Shown: positions 25,359 through 34,257, counted from the stretch's first letter. The stretch is 64,000 nt of DNA from Luteimonas endophytica (GCF_029887875.1 NZ_JARXRM010000035.1:1-64000); one strand, 5' to 3'. The notes: a model not told the origin generated them from the letters alone. Numbers and translations: made by a program.

Positions 25359-25745
25359 ATGCACAAGAAGGCACCTGCAGGTAACCATGCGCGGCTGGAA
25401 GGTTGCCCGCTGTCGGCTGCTTTCGCGGCCATCGGCGGCAAATGGAAGCTGACCATCCTGTACTGGCTCGCCCACGGCGAATTGCACTTTGCGGGGCTGC
25501 GGCGGCGCGTCGCTCCCATCTCCCGCAAAGTGCTGGCCGAGCAGCTGCGCGAACTCGAAGCCGATGGCATCGTCGGCCGGACGCCGACCGGCCCGGCGCC
25601 GGCGCCGGTGATCTATCGACTCACGCCTTACGGGCAGACGCTGCTGCCGATCATCGAATCCGTGCGGGTCTGGGGCGAGAGCCATCTGCTGCGCTCGTCG
25701 GTGCCCCGTGCAGGAGCAATGGCGTGCCGCATGCCCATCAACTAG
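25359..25745 (+). CDS. HxlR family transcriptional regulator
   Basis: This encodes 128 residues. The winged-helix of the HxlR family is clear: GCPLSAAFAAIGGKWKLTILYWLAHGELHFAGL, ISRKVLAEQLRELEADGIVGR, then YRLTPYGQTLLPII. The conserved N-terminal Cys (EGCPL) can act as a redox sensor in some family members. It probably regulates itself and the divergent secreted gene. Confidence 0.92.
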   Translation: MHKKAPAGNHARLEGCPLSAAFAAIGGKWKLTILYWLAHGELHFAGLRRRVAPISRKVLAEQLRELEADGIVGRTPTGPAPAPVIYRLTPYGQTLLPIIESVRVWGESHLLRSSVPRAGAMACRMPIN

Positions 25746-25821
25746 TGGCTGGGCTGAGCGCAAGGGGGGCGGGCAGGAATGGGGCCCGGGAGCGGATCGG
25801 ACACTTTCATTCGAACGGACC

Positions 25822-26502
25822 ATGCTCAACGACGACCACGCCAGAGGCTTCGCCGCTCAGGGTGTCCTGCGGCTCGAAGGTGTCCTCGACAAGCGCCAGG
25901 TCGCGCCGCTCGCACGGCGGGTGCTTGGCGAGGTGAAGCGCCTGCAGGCCGCGGCGAGTTGGCGTGCGCTGCGCGACCTGCCGGTGTTCCAGCAGATCGG
26001 CCGGCTGTCCGGACAGGTGGCGGTGCCGCGTCTGCACCAGACGCTGGCGACCACCGAGCTGCTGGCGGCGATCGCCGGTCTGGCCGGGCGAAAGCCGTCC
26101 GCGGTCCAGCCGGCCCAGTTGCTGCTGTCGCCCCCCAGCCAGGGCGAGTGGACGCTGCGGCAGCTCAGCTGGCATGTCGACGTGGCCGCCACGCCCGGCC
26201 GCCTGCCGGGCATCCAGGCGTTCTTCCTGATCGACGACGTGGCCCCCCAGGGCGGCGCGACGCTCGCATTGGCCGGTTCGCACCGGGTGGAACGGAGCGA
26301 TGCGTCCGCGGTCCGTCAGTTGCTCAAGCGCTCGACCGATCCCGAACCCGAACTCGCCCAACGCGGGTTGGCGATCGTGGAGATGAGCGGCCGTGCCGGC
26401 GACGTGTACCTGATGGACATGCGCCTGCTGCATACCCCGTCGGTCAACGCCAGCCGGCACCCGCGGATGATGGCGACATGCCGGTGTCTGTTCGCCGACT
26501 AG
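25822..26502 (+). CDS. Phytanoyl-CoA dioxygenase (PhyH) family protein
   Basis: This encodes 226 residues. A double-stranded beta-helix oxygenase is indicated by the iron ligands HxD in SWHVDV (~residue 118) and the distal His in LLHTPSVNAS, followed by the 2-oxoglutarate Arg in SRHPRMM. GVLRLEGVLDKRQVAPL near the start is typical. It should use Fe(II), 2-oxoglutarate and oxygen to hydroxylate a small molecule; substrate not inferable. Confidence 0.85.
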   Translation: MLNDDHARGFAAQGVLRLEGVLDKRQVAPLARRVLGEVKRLQAAASWRALRDLPVFQQIGRLSGQVAVPRLHQTLATTELLAAIAGLAGRKPSAVQPAQLLLSPPSQGEWTLRQLSWHVDVAATPGRLPGIQAFFLIDDVAPQGGATLALAGSHRVERSDASAVRQLLKRSTDPEPELAQRGLAIVEMSGRAGDVYLMDMRLLHTPSVNASRHPRMMATCRCLFAD

Positions 26503-26665
26503 AAAACGGGGTGGATGAGCACTTCGAAGCGGGGTCGGGTGTCGAGATGTGCCGCCGCCGTTCGTCGCTGGAGTGCATGCCATCCCGCGGCCGGAGCCGA
26601 TGCCATGGCCGCCGGGCGCATCCTCCGATGCGCGCCGACAAGCGACCCACGACCGGAGCACGCCG

Positions 26666-27331
26666 ATGTCCCTGACCAGGATCCACAATCTGTCGATCTC
26701 GCTCGACGGGTTCGCCACTGGCGAACCGCAATCCAGGCAAGCCCCGTTCGGCCATGCCGGCGAGCGGCTCCACGAATGGATGTTCGCCACCCGGTTCTGG
26801 GCCGGGGCCGGGGGTGCCATCGGCGCCGACCACGCCTTCGCCGCGCGCCACGAGGCCGGCATCGGCGCCGAGATCATGGGCGCCAACAAGTTCGGCCCGC
26901 CCGGCTGGCAGGACGACCCGGACTGGAAGGGCTGGTGGGGGCCGAATCCGCCGTTCCATACGCCGACCTTCGTGCTCACCCATCGGCCGCGGCCGCCGCT
27001 CGAGATGGCAGGCGGCACCACGTTCCATTTTCTCGATGCCGCCCCCGCCGAGGCGCTGCAGGCCGCCCGCAAGGCCGCCGGCGGCCAGGACGTGCGCATC
27101 GGCGGCGGCGCCACGGTGGTCCGTGAGTTCATCGCCGCCGGGCTCGTCGACCACATCCACCTGGTCCAGGTCCCGATCGTGCTCGGTCGCGGGGTCCGGG
27201 TCTGGGACGGCCTGGAGGCGCTCGAGCGGGACTACGCGATCGAGGCGGTCTCGACCCCGAGCGGCGTGACCCACCTGACCTTCATGAGAAGGGCGGACGG
27301 GGCGGCGCGGGCTCGTCCGGCAGGGGGATGA
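26666..27331 (+). CDS. Dihydrofolate reductase-like (RibD C-terminal) family protein
   Basis: This encodes 221 residues with GGAG 8 bases before ATG 26666. NLSISLDGFATG at the start, IMGANKFGPPGW, FVLTHRPRPPL, and VRIGGGATVVREFIAAGLVDHIHLVQVPIVLG follow the RibD_C/DHFR-like order including the NADPH-binding GGG. Members are bifunctional-reductase relatives of unknown substrate, not the folate enzyme. The 3' end overlaps the convergent pirin gene by 50 bases. Confidence 0.88.
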   Translation: MSLTRIHNLSISLDGFATGEPQSRQAPFGHAGERLHEWMFATRFWAGAGGAIGADHAFAARHEAGIGAEIMGANKFGPPGWQDDPDWKGWWGPNPPFHTPTFVLTHRPRPPLEMAGGTTFHFLDAAPAEALQAARKAAGGQDVRIGGGATVVREFIAAGLVDHIHLVQVPIVLGRGVRVWDGLEALERDYAIEAVSTPSGVTHLTFMRRADGAARARPAGG

Positions 27332-28175
27332 ACTCGGCATCGTCGGCATCGGGCAGCTTCATGCGGCCGGCCTTCCAGTCCGCCGCGGCCTGCGCCAGGC
27401 GCTCCTTCGACGAGGACACGAAGTTCCAGTAGAGGAAGCGCTCGCCCACCGGCTCCCCGCCAAGCACCATCACCGTCGAACGCGCGACGGCCCGCAGCCG
27501 CGAGACGTCCTTGCCCAGCACCAGCATCCTGCCGGCGGCGTAGGTGGCGCCGTCGAGCTCCACCGTTCCGGTGGCGACGTACGCGGCGCGCTCGGAGTAG
27601 CCGGCGGGAATCTCCGCCGTCGCCCCGGGGGACATGTCGAGGTGCGCGTAGAACTGCGGCGAATGGGTCGCCACGGCCGCGGTGAGGCCGTAGGCGCTGC
27701 CGGCGATGAGCTGCCCGTGCACGCCGCCGTCGCTCCACTGCGGCAGGTCGGCGCCGGCGTGGTGCGAGAAACCCGGATCCACCTCCTCGTACTCGGCCGG
27801 CAGCGCCACCCAGGCCTGGATGCCATGCAGGCGATCGCCCTGCGCCCGCGCGCGCTCGAGCCGCTCGCTGTGGGTGATGCCGCGGCCGGCGGTCATCCAG
27901 TTGACTTCCCGCGGGCGGATCGCCTGCGCGTAGCCCAGGCTGTCGCGATGCACGATCTCGCCCGAGAAGAGGTAGGTGACGGTCGACAGCCCGATATGCG
28001 GGTGCGGCCGCACGTCGACGCTGCGGTCGGTGCCGGCAGGCAGGTCGAGCGGCCCCATGTGATCGAAGAAGATGTAGGGGCCGACCATGCGGCGCTTGGC
28101 GAAGGGCAGCACGCGGCCCACTTCCATTCCGCCGCCCAGGGCGCGGCGGCGTTGCTCTATGACCAGTTCGACCAT
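27282..28175 (-). CDS. Pirin family protein
   Basis: This encodes 297 residues; the start at 28175 has GGGAGA upstream. Two cupin barrels are present. The metal-binding N-domain shows RPHPHIGLSTVTYLFSGEIVHRDSLG, GRGITHSE and GIQAWVALP; the C-domain has VLVLGG. Bacterial pirins can be quercetinases or redox-linked regulators binding Fe. Length matches the family. Confidence 0.93.
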   Translation of the reverse strand: MVELVIEQRRRALGGGMEVGRVLPFAKRRMVGPYIFFDHMGPLDLPAGTDRSVDVRPHPHIGLSTVTYLFSGEIVHRDSLGYAQAIRPREVNWMTAGRGITHSERLERARAQGDRLHGIQAWVALPAEYEEVDPGFSHHAGADLPQWSDGGVHGQLIAGSAYGLTAAVATHSPQFYAHLDMSPGATAEIPAGYSERAAYVATGTVELDGATYAAGRMLVLGKDVSRLRAVARSTVMVLGGEPVGERFLYWNFVSSSKERLAQAAADWKAGRMKLPDADDAEFIPLPDEPAPPRPPFS

Positions 28176-28387
28176 GTCGTGTCTCCCGTCTGTGTGCGCC
28201 GGCGCCGGGCGAGGAATCCCGGGCGACGAAAGGACTCGCCGCCGAAACTGGGAACTCAGGCAAGAACAGAATAAAAGATTACGCCCCGATTGACTTGTTC
28301 TTAAGAAAGTTGGGAGCAAGGTTGCCGCGAGACGGGCTCTTCCTGTCTCGAACGAGATCCACCAGGAAATCATCAAGGAGGAACGTC

Positions 28388-28909
28388 ATGAGAAAGGCCT
28401 TGTTCGTTGCCGCGGTCGCGCTTGTTTCGGCTGCTGCCCAAGCAGGATCCCCCGCCTTCGTCATGCAGGCACCGCAGGACATTGCGGATAGGCTCGGAGA
28501 AAGGGAACTGCTGGAGCGGGAGCTGGCGTACGAGTTGGCACCGGTGAAGTCGGAAGCCGACCTGAGAAGCCTGCTGGTGGAGGGGGCCGAGGGAACGCCA
28601 CTTGCAGCCCTTTCCCCCGGAGCTCAGCAGCGATTCCTGCAGAGCCTCGTTTTCAGCGAGGCCGGGTTGGCCAGCTTCTACTACGAGGATCTTCGTGCGG
28701 AACTCTCTCCGACCCAGATCTATCGGCTACTGTCGCTGTTCGGTGCCCAGAGATCGACGCCGTCGATTCCGGGGCTGCGCGTCAAGTCCAAGGCGGACGA
28801 GCTTATCGTCACGCCGCAAGCGGATGGCGGCGACCATCAAGGGTACTTGTGTCATAGCCCGGGTACCTGCATGGAATCCAGAAGCTTCATATGCACTCAC
28901 AACTGCTGA
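28388..28909 (+). CDS. Secreted protein with a four-cysteine C-terminal tail
   Basis: This encodes 173 residues, with AAGGAGGA spaced ideally. The signal peptide (MRKALFVAAVALVSAAAQA) precedes a helical, acidic region of ~110 residues with no Cys. The last 20 residues carry all four mature cysteines in a C-x5-C-x7-C-x3-C pattern ending in CTHNC at the C-terminus. The layout, leader-like helical part then compact Cys-rich end, resembles exported precursor peptides, though no known family was recognised. The next gene is a secreted thioredoxin-fold protein on the same strand. Confidence 0.72.
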   Translation: MRKALFVAAVALVSAAAQAGSPAFVMQAPQDIADRLGERELLERELAYELAPVKSEADLRSLLVEGAEGTPLAALSPGAQQRFLQSLVFSEAGLASFYYEDLRAELSPTQIYRLLSLFGAQRSTPSIPGLRVKSKADELIVTPQADGGDHQGYLCHSPGTCMESRSFICTHNC

Positions 28910-29002
28910 GCGTCTGGCGGTGAGACGCGATCGGTGCGCCCCTTCTCCGGCCAGGGGAAGGGGCTTGATGCGGATACTGTACTTTCAGGTTGGAAAAGGA
29001 CT

Positions 29003-30016
29003 ATGACCAGGCGCTTCGTGGAGGTCATGGCGGGATTGCTGGCGATGGGCATAGCGAATGCTGGCGCCGGAATCGCGCAGGAGGAGCAGCAATACAATCG
29101 CTTGTACGAGGCCGAGCAGGATACGTTCGATCTCCCGTCTCGCCAGCGCGCCAGGGCGATCGAAGAAAAGTATGGGGAGCTCTTCCCCAGGCGCACCGTC
29201 GATGAGATCGAGGAAATGAAGGACGGTGACCTGGCTTTCGGGTTCAGGGCAGCATTCACCGCGCTCTTCTATGCGCGAAGCCGGCCGTATCTGGAGGTGA
29301 TGAGCGACCATCTGTCCGAGATGGAGCGCCGCGGCATCGCCCAGGACCAGATGCGCGAGGATTTCTATCGCGGGCTGATCGGGCTGCGGGCGTTCGACGA
29401 AGCCGCCGCGTACCTGTCCAGGCACCCTGGCCTCCAGGTCGAACCGGTGCCCGCGATCGCGCCTGCGGGCAGCGGCGCGGATCGCGGCCCGATGGTCTAT
29501 CGAACCGATCCGGATGAATTCAAGCTGTTGCGCGAGCACATTCGGATCGACCAGGGCATCGCGGTCGTCGCGGTCGTTCATCCCTTGTGCAATCCTTCTC
29601 GACGGGCGATGGAAGCGATCCTGAAGGACGTCGAGCTGCTGGATGCGATGAAGACATCCGTGCATTGGGTCGCGCCACAAAGCGTTCGTCTGAACTTCGA
29701 CGCGGTGCAGGACTGGAACCGGGAGCATCCGGACATCCAGATCGGGATCGCCCACGATACGCACCAGTGGCCCGGTATCGACGACTGGTCGACACCGCAT
29801 TTCTACCTGCTGCGCGATGGAGCGCTGCTGGACCAGTTCATGGGCTGGCCGGGCGAGGGCGGCAATCGCGCACGGCTGGTCGAACTGCTGGAGCGGGGCG
29901 AGCTTCTCCGGAGAACCGGAGCGACGGGGCCGGCGATGGCCGGGGCCGGGTTCTCCCGGCCCCGTTTCGCTAGCGGCCCGGCTGCACGAACGCGACCGGA
30001 GCGATCTTGTAGTTGA
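29003..30016 (+). CDS. Exported thioredoxin-like protein, partner of the Cys-tailed protein
   Basis: This encodes 337 residues. The signal peptide is near residues 1-25 (MTRRFVEVMAGLLAMG). The N-half is helical; the C-half has a thioredoxin-like order: GIAVVAVVHPLCNPSRRAMEAI, HWVAPQSV, then WSTPHFYLLRDGALLDQFMGWPG with the cis-Pro position. The usual CxxC is CNPS, so only one catalytic Cys remains. It starts 93 bases after the Cys-tailed gene. The last ~20 codons run through a terminator-like hairpin and overlap the SDR gene. Confidence 0.7.
   Translation: MTRRFVEVMAGLLAMGIANAGAGIAQEEQQYNRLYEAEQDTFDLPSRQRARAIEEKYGELFPRRTVDEIEEMKDGDLAFGFRAAFTALFYARSRPYLEVMSDHLSEMERRGIAQDQMREDFYRGLIGLRAFDEAAAYLSRHPGLQVEPVPAIAPAGSGADRGPMVYRTDPDEFKLLREHIRIDQGIAVVAVVHPLCNPSRRAMEAILKDVELLDAMKTSVHWVAPQSVRLNFDAVQDWNREHPDIQIGIAHDTHQWPGIDDWSTPHFYLLRDGALLDQFMGWPGEGGNRARLVELLERGELLRRTGATGPAMAGAGFSRPRFASGPAARTRPERSCS
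29941..29964. terminator. 10-bp perfect hairpin between converging genes
   Basis: CGGGGCCGGG-TTCT-CCCGGCCCCG followed by TTT is a strong GC hairpin just past the 3' end of the SDR gene. It lies inside the last codons of the thioredoxin-like ORF on the plus strand. It could terminate both converging transcripts. Confidence 0.6.
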
Positions 30017-30788
30017 GCGCGCTGGTGGTCCCGCAGGTCACGTCCAGGGTGACGCCAGTGATCCGGGCGGCCATGTCGGAGGCCAGGAACACCGCAGCGT
30101 TGGCGATGTCGTCCGTTGCGGACAGGGCCTTGAGCATGGTGTCGTCCCGCAGCTTGTCGATGAACTCGGCAGCGCGGTCGCCGCCTTGCTCGATGGCCTC
30201 GCGGAAGACGCGCGAATCCGGGGATCCGGCCGAGCGGAGGTTCACGACCCGCACCCCGTGCGGACCCAGTTCGCTGGCCAGATTGCGGGAGAGGCTTTCG
30301 ATGGCGCAGCACGCCGGGCCGAATCCCCCGACATTGGGGTAGCCGGTGCCGCCCGGCGTCGCGGTCAGCGACAGGATCACGCCGCTGCCCTGCGCCTTCA
30401 TGTGCCGGCCCGCTGCAGTCGCGGTGATGAACTGCGATTGCATGGCGATCCGGATCGGGCGCAGGAAATCCTCCAGCGGCATGTCGACCAGCGGGATGTC
30501 CTGCACGTCCTGCAGGCCGATGGCGTTGAACGAGATGTCGAGGGCGCCGTGGCGGCGGACGATGCCGTCGACGTGCGCATCGACGGCGTCCCGGTCGAGC
30601 GCGTCCACCCGGGCGGCCTGCGCGTCGCCACCGGCGGCGCGGATGGCGGCGGCCACGCGCTCCACCGGATCGAGCTGGTGGCCGCTCAGCACCAGCCTGG
30701 CGCCCTCGCGCGCGAGGGCGCGGGCGACGGCGGCGCCCAGCGAGCCGCCGGCGCCGTAGATCGTGGCGGTCCTGTTCTGAAGCAGCAT
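29970..30788 (-). CDS. SDR-family protein with altered catalytic residues
   Basis: This encodes 272 residues. The Rossmann start TATIYGAGGSLGAAVARAL has the glycine-rich NAD(P) loop and the N-A-G position reads NAIG. The usual YxxxK reads FGPAC: Phe replaces Tyr and Cys replaces Lys. Standard SDR catalysis is therefore unlikely, though nucleotide binding may remain. Similar proteins are annotated as SDR oxidoreductases. It converges on the thioredoxin-like gene. Confidence 0.87.
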   Translation of the reverse strand: MLLQNRTATIYGAGGSLGAAVARALAREGARLVLSGHQLDPVERVAAAIRAAGGDAQAARVDALDRDAVDAHVDGIVRRHGALDISFNAIGLQDVQDIPLVDMPLEDFLRPIRIAMQSQFITATAAGRHMKAQGSGVILSLTATPGGTGYPNVGGFGPACCAIESLSRNLASELGPHGVRVVNLRSAGSPDSRVFREAIEQGGDRAAEFIDKLRDDTMLKALSATDDIANAAVFLASDMAARITGVTLDVTCGTTSALNYKIAPVAFVQPGR

Positions 30789-31028
30789 GCGCGTTCTCCT
30801 GTCGTTCGGCGGGCCCGTTCCGCGTCCGCAGGGCTTGCGTATGCGCCGGTGGCCACCCTCACCCTCACGACGGGCGAGGGGAGGCGGGATCGACAGGGTT
30901 CGGCGACGGCCGGCTTCGCTTTCCGGGCGGGCCGGTGTTTCGCCGCCGGTGTGGCGGGCGGGTGCCGGCAGGGCGGCGCGTCCCGGCTTCGTCGATGGCG
31001 CGGATACCAGGCCCTGGAGAACCGGCCG

Positions 31029-31256
31029 CTAGAGAACCCGGCAGCTCACCAGCGCGTCGAGACGGGAGCGGTCCACCGGCGGGGAGGCGCTGCCGTCGAG
31101 CGCCAGCGCGGCCGGGCCGTCCGTGCCGTTGGTGGCGGCGGAGGGCGCCGCATTCTGCTCGCGGGCGCAGGCGGACAGCGCGAGCGCCAGCGCAAGGATG
31201 AGGAAGAGGACTCTCGAGGGGGATGGACTCACGTGCACGCTCCGGCCGGGGGGCAT
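31029..31256 (-). CDS. Short lipoprotein, hypothetical
   Basis: This encodes 75 residues from the ATG at 31256 (GTG at 31238 possible). A hydrophobic stretch FLILALALALSAC with lipobox LSAC is clear, then a short Ala/Ser-rich tail with one further Cys. It follows the kelch gene on the same strand and may be co-transcribed with it. Coding is uncertain because of length and composition. Confidence 0.45.
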   Translation of the reverse strand: MPPGRSVHVSPSPSRVLFLILALALALSACAREQNAAPSAATNGTDGPAALALDGSASPPVDRSRLDALVSCRVL

Positions 31257-31316
31257 CAGGACGAAAGGGGCCGCGCGCGCCGGCACCGTGGGCGGCGCGG
31301 CCCCGGGGGGCCAGGA

Positions 31317-33029
31317 TTACCGGGCCGGGATGGGAAGAGCGGGCCCGATCGCCGCCCGCCGCGGGTCTCCCTGCCTGCGGAACCACGCCGGCGCGCCGCC
31401 TTCCGGCGCTCCCGGAGCGGTCGATCGCGCCTGCCGAAGCCGGGGCATCGGATCCGGCGAAGGCCCGCCATCGACCCGGATCTCGGCCGTCGCGGTGTTG
31501 TTGCCGAGGTCGCCGTCGGGATTGCTGCTGCTGGCAATGGCGGTGGCGTGAAGCGGCTCGTCGGGCGCGGCGCCGGGTGCCTGCACCTCGATCCGCAGCG
31601 CCACCGAGGGCCTGCGCGGGTCGCGGCCCGGGCGCAGCTGGCCGTCGCGGGGCGTGCAGGCGATCGAGGTGCCATCGCGCGTGCACTCCCACGGCGCGGT
31701 TTCGCTTGGTTCGTGCAGCACCTGGATGGCGCCGATCGCCAGGTGCGGGGAAAGCGCGATGTCGACCGCGGCGTCCTCGGCGGGCATGGGGCCGAGATTG
31801 GCGATCGTCAGTGCGTAGTGGAACCGCGCTCCCGGCGCGACCCGCGCGCGCGATGCCTGCATCCTCACCGCCAGGTCCGTGGTGGGCCCGGAGCCGGGCA
31901 CGAAGAGCTCGGCGATGGCCAGCGGCGCCTCCCAGGGGCGTACGCCCCCGGCGACCAGCACGCGGCCGTCCTGCAGCAGCGCGGTGGCGGGCCGGGCCCG
32001 CCCGAGCGTCATGTCGGCGACATGGGAGAAACGACCGGTCTGCGCGTCGTACAGCTCGGCGCTGGCGAGCGGCGCGTCGCCATTGCCGGCCACCACCAGG
32101 ACGCGGCCGTCCGGCAGCAGCAGCTGGCCATGGTCGTGGCGCGACATGTTCAGCGCTCCGGTGACGGAAAAGGCGCCGGTGGCCGGGTCGTAGATCTCGC
32201 CGAACGGGCGCCATGCGCCGTTGTCCAGGCCGCCGGCGACCAGCACCCGCCCGTCCGGCAGCGGGCTGGCGGTGGCCATGAAGCGCGGCGCGGCCAGGCC
32301 GCCGGTGGCGCTGAAGGTGCCGGTGGCGGGGTCGAACAGTTCCGCCGAGGCCAGCTCGTAGGGCGCGTCCGTGGTCAGCCCGCCGGCGATCAGCACCCGG
32401 CCGTCGGCCAGGCGCGTGGCGGTATGGGCGTTGCGGTCGACCGTCATGTCGCCGACCGGCGAGAAGCGGCCAGTGGCCGGATCGAAGAGCTCGGCGCTGG
32501 CCAGGCGGTCGTCCGGCCCCCAGCCGCCGGCGATCAGCACCCGGCCGTCGTCGAGCAGGGTGGCGGTATGGAACATCCGCGGGCTGGCCATGTCGGCGGC
32601 GGTACGTTCGAAGCGCCCGGTCGCGGGGTCGTAGATCTCGGCACTGGCCAAGAGCGCGCGATCGCCGTCGACGCTCTCCGAGGTGCCGCCGGCGAACAGC
32701 ACCCGCCCGTCCGCCAGCACGGTGTGGGTGGCGTTGCCGTCGCGGCCCTGGCGCATGTCGCCAGTGCGGGCGAAGCCGCCGGTGGCGGGGTCGTAGAGCT
32801 CGGCCTCGTGCAGCGTGTAGCCGATGCCTTCGGCGTCGATGCCGATCCCGCCGGCCACCAGCACCCGGCCATCGGGCAGGGTCGCGGCCATGCCCATGTC
32901 GCGGCCATGCAGCAGCTCGCCGGTGCGTTCGAACTGCGAGCCCGCGGCCGGCAGGGCCGACACCAGCAGGCAGATGCACGCGACTGCGGACAAGCGCCGG
33001 TGCAGGGGGCGATGGGAGGGTGGCGTCAT
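31317..33029 (-). CDS. Secreted kelch-repeat beta-propeller protein
   Basis: This encodes 570 residues from 33029; the longer ORF start lacks a signal peptide. After a signal peptide (~1-32) come about seven kelch units of the form LPDGRVLVAGG...ASAELYDPATGRFS. These form one beta-propeller up to ~residue 390. Then comes a region like a DUF11/CARDB-type beta-sandwich (TDLAVRMQASRARVAPG...YALTIANLGPMPAEDA, GNNTATAEI), usual in surface proteins. The Arg-rich C-terminus is odd. Probably exported; partner unknown. Confidence 0.85.
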   Translation of the reverse strand: MTPPSHRPLHRRLSAVACICLLVSALPAAGSQFERTGELLHGRDMGMAATLPDGRVLVAGGIGIDAEGIGYTLHEAELYDPATGGFARTGDMRQGRDGNATHTVLADGRVLFAGGTSESVDGDRALLASAEIYDPATGRFERTAADMASPRMFHTATLLDDGRVLIAGGWGPDDRLASAELFDPATGRFSPVGDMTVDRNAHTATRLADGRVLIAGGLTTDAPYELASAELFDPATGTFSATGGLAAPRFMATASPLPDGRVLVAGGLDNGAWRPFGEIYDPATGAFSVTGALNMSRHDHGQLLLPDGRVLVVAGNGDAPLASAELYDAQTGRFSHVADMTLGRARPATALLQDGRVLVAGGVRPWEAPLAIAELFVPGSGPTTDLAVRMQASRARVAPGARFHYALTIANLGPMPAEDAAVDIALSPHLAIGAIQVLHEPSETAPWECTRDGTSIACTPRDGQLRPGRDPRRPSVALRIEVQAPGAAPDEPLHATAIASSSNPDGDLGNNTATAEIRVDGGPSPDPMPRLRQARSTAPGAPEGGAPAWFRRQGDPRRAAIGPALPIPAR

Positions 33030-33479
33030 GGATCCGGACCTCGCTGGCAGGCCGCCCGGCAGAGGGGTCGGCGATGCTCCAGCAAAGCCGGGGCCGTCCG
33101 TCGAAGTCATTCCCGGCGCGCTACGGATCCATTCCTGTTGCGTTGCCGGAGCGGCCCGGCTGCGTAAATATCAATAACCGCACAATTCAACCGTGATCGC
33201 TGCATACAGCGCCTGGTATCGGGGCGCGGGGCGCGCCTGTTCCGCCGGCGCTTTTCGCGCCGCGCATGCGTCCCGGCCCGGGTGCGGATCGATCGTCGGC
33301 CATGGCCGCCGATTGCGCCCGGCGTGGCCGGGTCGCCTGCAGGGTCTTGTCCCGTTTTCGACTCGTCGATGTGTGCGCGTGGTCGAAAGCGGGCAACCTG
33401 GGGTGAACCCCGATGGTGCGGTCGGGACCTGCGCGCCGAAGCTGCGATCCCCACTGCCCGTCACCAAAGGATGGCTGCC
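33030..33479. other. Intergenic region between divergent genes
   Basis: This separates the kelch gene and the LysM gene. It contains a short AT-rich stretch (33165-33190) that may hold promoters. Frames open here carry no domain or ribosome binding site. Nothing else is supported. Confidence 0.4.
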
Positions 33480-34220
33480 ATGAGCGGCGAGATCACCTAC
33501 TCCGGTCCAAGCTTCCGCGATTCCGCGCTGGTCACCCTGGACGAGTTGCGGGCCGGGGCGGCCCAGGCACCCGCAGGCACCACGGCCTACGAAGTCAAGC
33601 CGGGCGACAACCTCACCAGGATCGCGCAGGAGAACGGCTACCCGGACCTGCAGGCGCTGCTGGCGAACAATCCCCAGTACGCGCAGCGCAATCCCGACCT
33701 GATCTACCCGGGCGAGGTGGTCTTCGTGCCGGCGGCGCCGGACCCGCAGGCCCGGGCGGAAGCCGCCGCGAAAACGCATGGCGAGCGGGTCGCGAACGGG
33801 GATCCGAACGTCGACGGCTCCGACCAGAAGCACTACAACCAGGCGGCCTCCCACGCCGCCGGCCTTGCGCGCACCACGGACGGGGCGGCGCGCGCCTGGG
33901 TCGATGCGAAGCAGGCGGCGCAGTCGCACGGCACCCGTGTGGCCAATGGCGAACCGAACGTCAGCGGCTCCGATCAGCACCACTACAACCGCGCCGCCAG
34001 CGGCGCCGGCGCCGACTTCGACGCCGCTGCGCAGGCGGAAATCTCGCTCGGCTCCCGCACCTTCGCCGCCAGCAACAGCCCCGGGGATCGTGCCGACGCC
34101 GCGATCCAGGCCGGCGAAGGGATCGCCCAGAGGTTGGAGGCGCAGGGGCTTTCCGAAGCCGCCGCGCGGGTGCGCGAACTGGCGCAGCAGCAGGCGCAGC
34201 AGCTCCGCACCGAGGGCTGA
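33480..34220 (+). CDS. LysM-domain protein with an internal tandem repeat
   Basis: This encodes 246 residues; ATG 33480 lies ~9 bases after AAAGG, while ATG 33471 overlaps that site. No signal peptide. Residues ~38-85 are a LysM domain (YEVKPGDNLTRIAQENGYPDL, NPDLIYPGEVVFVP), which binds peptidoglycan-type glycans. Two following segments are near repeats: GERVANGDPNVDGSDQKHYN and GTRVANGEPNVSGSDQHHYN, about 47 residues apart. The C-terminus is a helical Gln-rich region. LysM modules without export signals occur in proteins exported by specialised systems; that is inference. Confidence 0.8.
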   Translation: MSGEITYSGPSFRDSALVTLDELRAGAAQAPAGTTAYEVKPGDNLTRIAQENGYPDLQALLANNPQYAQRNPDLIYPGEVVFVPAAPDPQARAEAAAKTHGERVANGDPNVDGSDQKHYNQAASHAAGLARTTDGAARAWVDAKQAAQSHGTRVANGEPNVSGSDQHHYNRAASGAGADFDAAAQAEISLGSRTFAASNSPGDRADAAIQAGEGIAQRLEAQGLSEAAARVRELAQQQAQQLRTEG

Positions 34221-34236
34221 CGCCTTGCGCCTCGCG

Positions 34237-34257
34237 CCCTCCCGGCGAGCGGGAGGG
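34237..34257. terminator. 8-bp hairpin after the LysM gene
   Basis: CCCTCCCG-GCGAG-CGGGAGGG begins 16 bases past the LysM stop codon. It has no U-tract, so efficiency is uncertain. Confidence 0.35.

Noticed and set aside
31029-31286. Longer version of the short lipoprotein with start at 31286
   Set aside because: The extra N-terminal residues would precede the lipoprotein signal; a start at 31256 or 31238 fits better.
29817-33167. A 1116-codon plus-strand ORF across the SDR and kelch genes
   Set aside because: It is antisense to two genes with clear domains (SDR and kelch repeats); its composition (Arg/Gly/Ala-rich, no domains) is that of a high-GC shadow frame.
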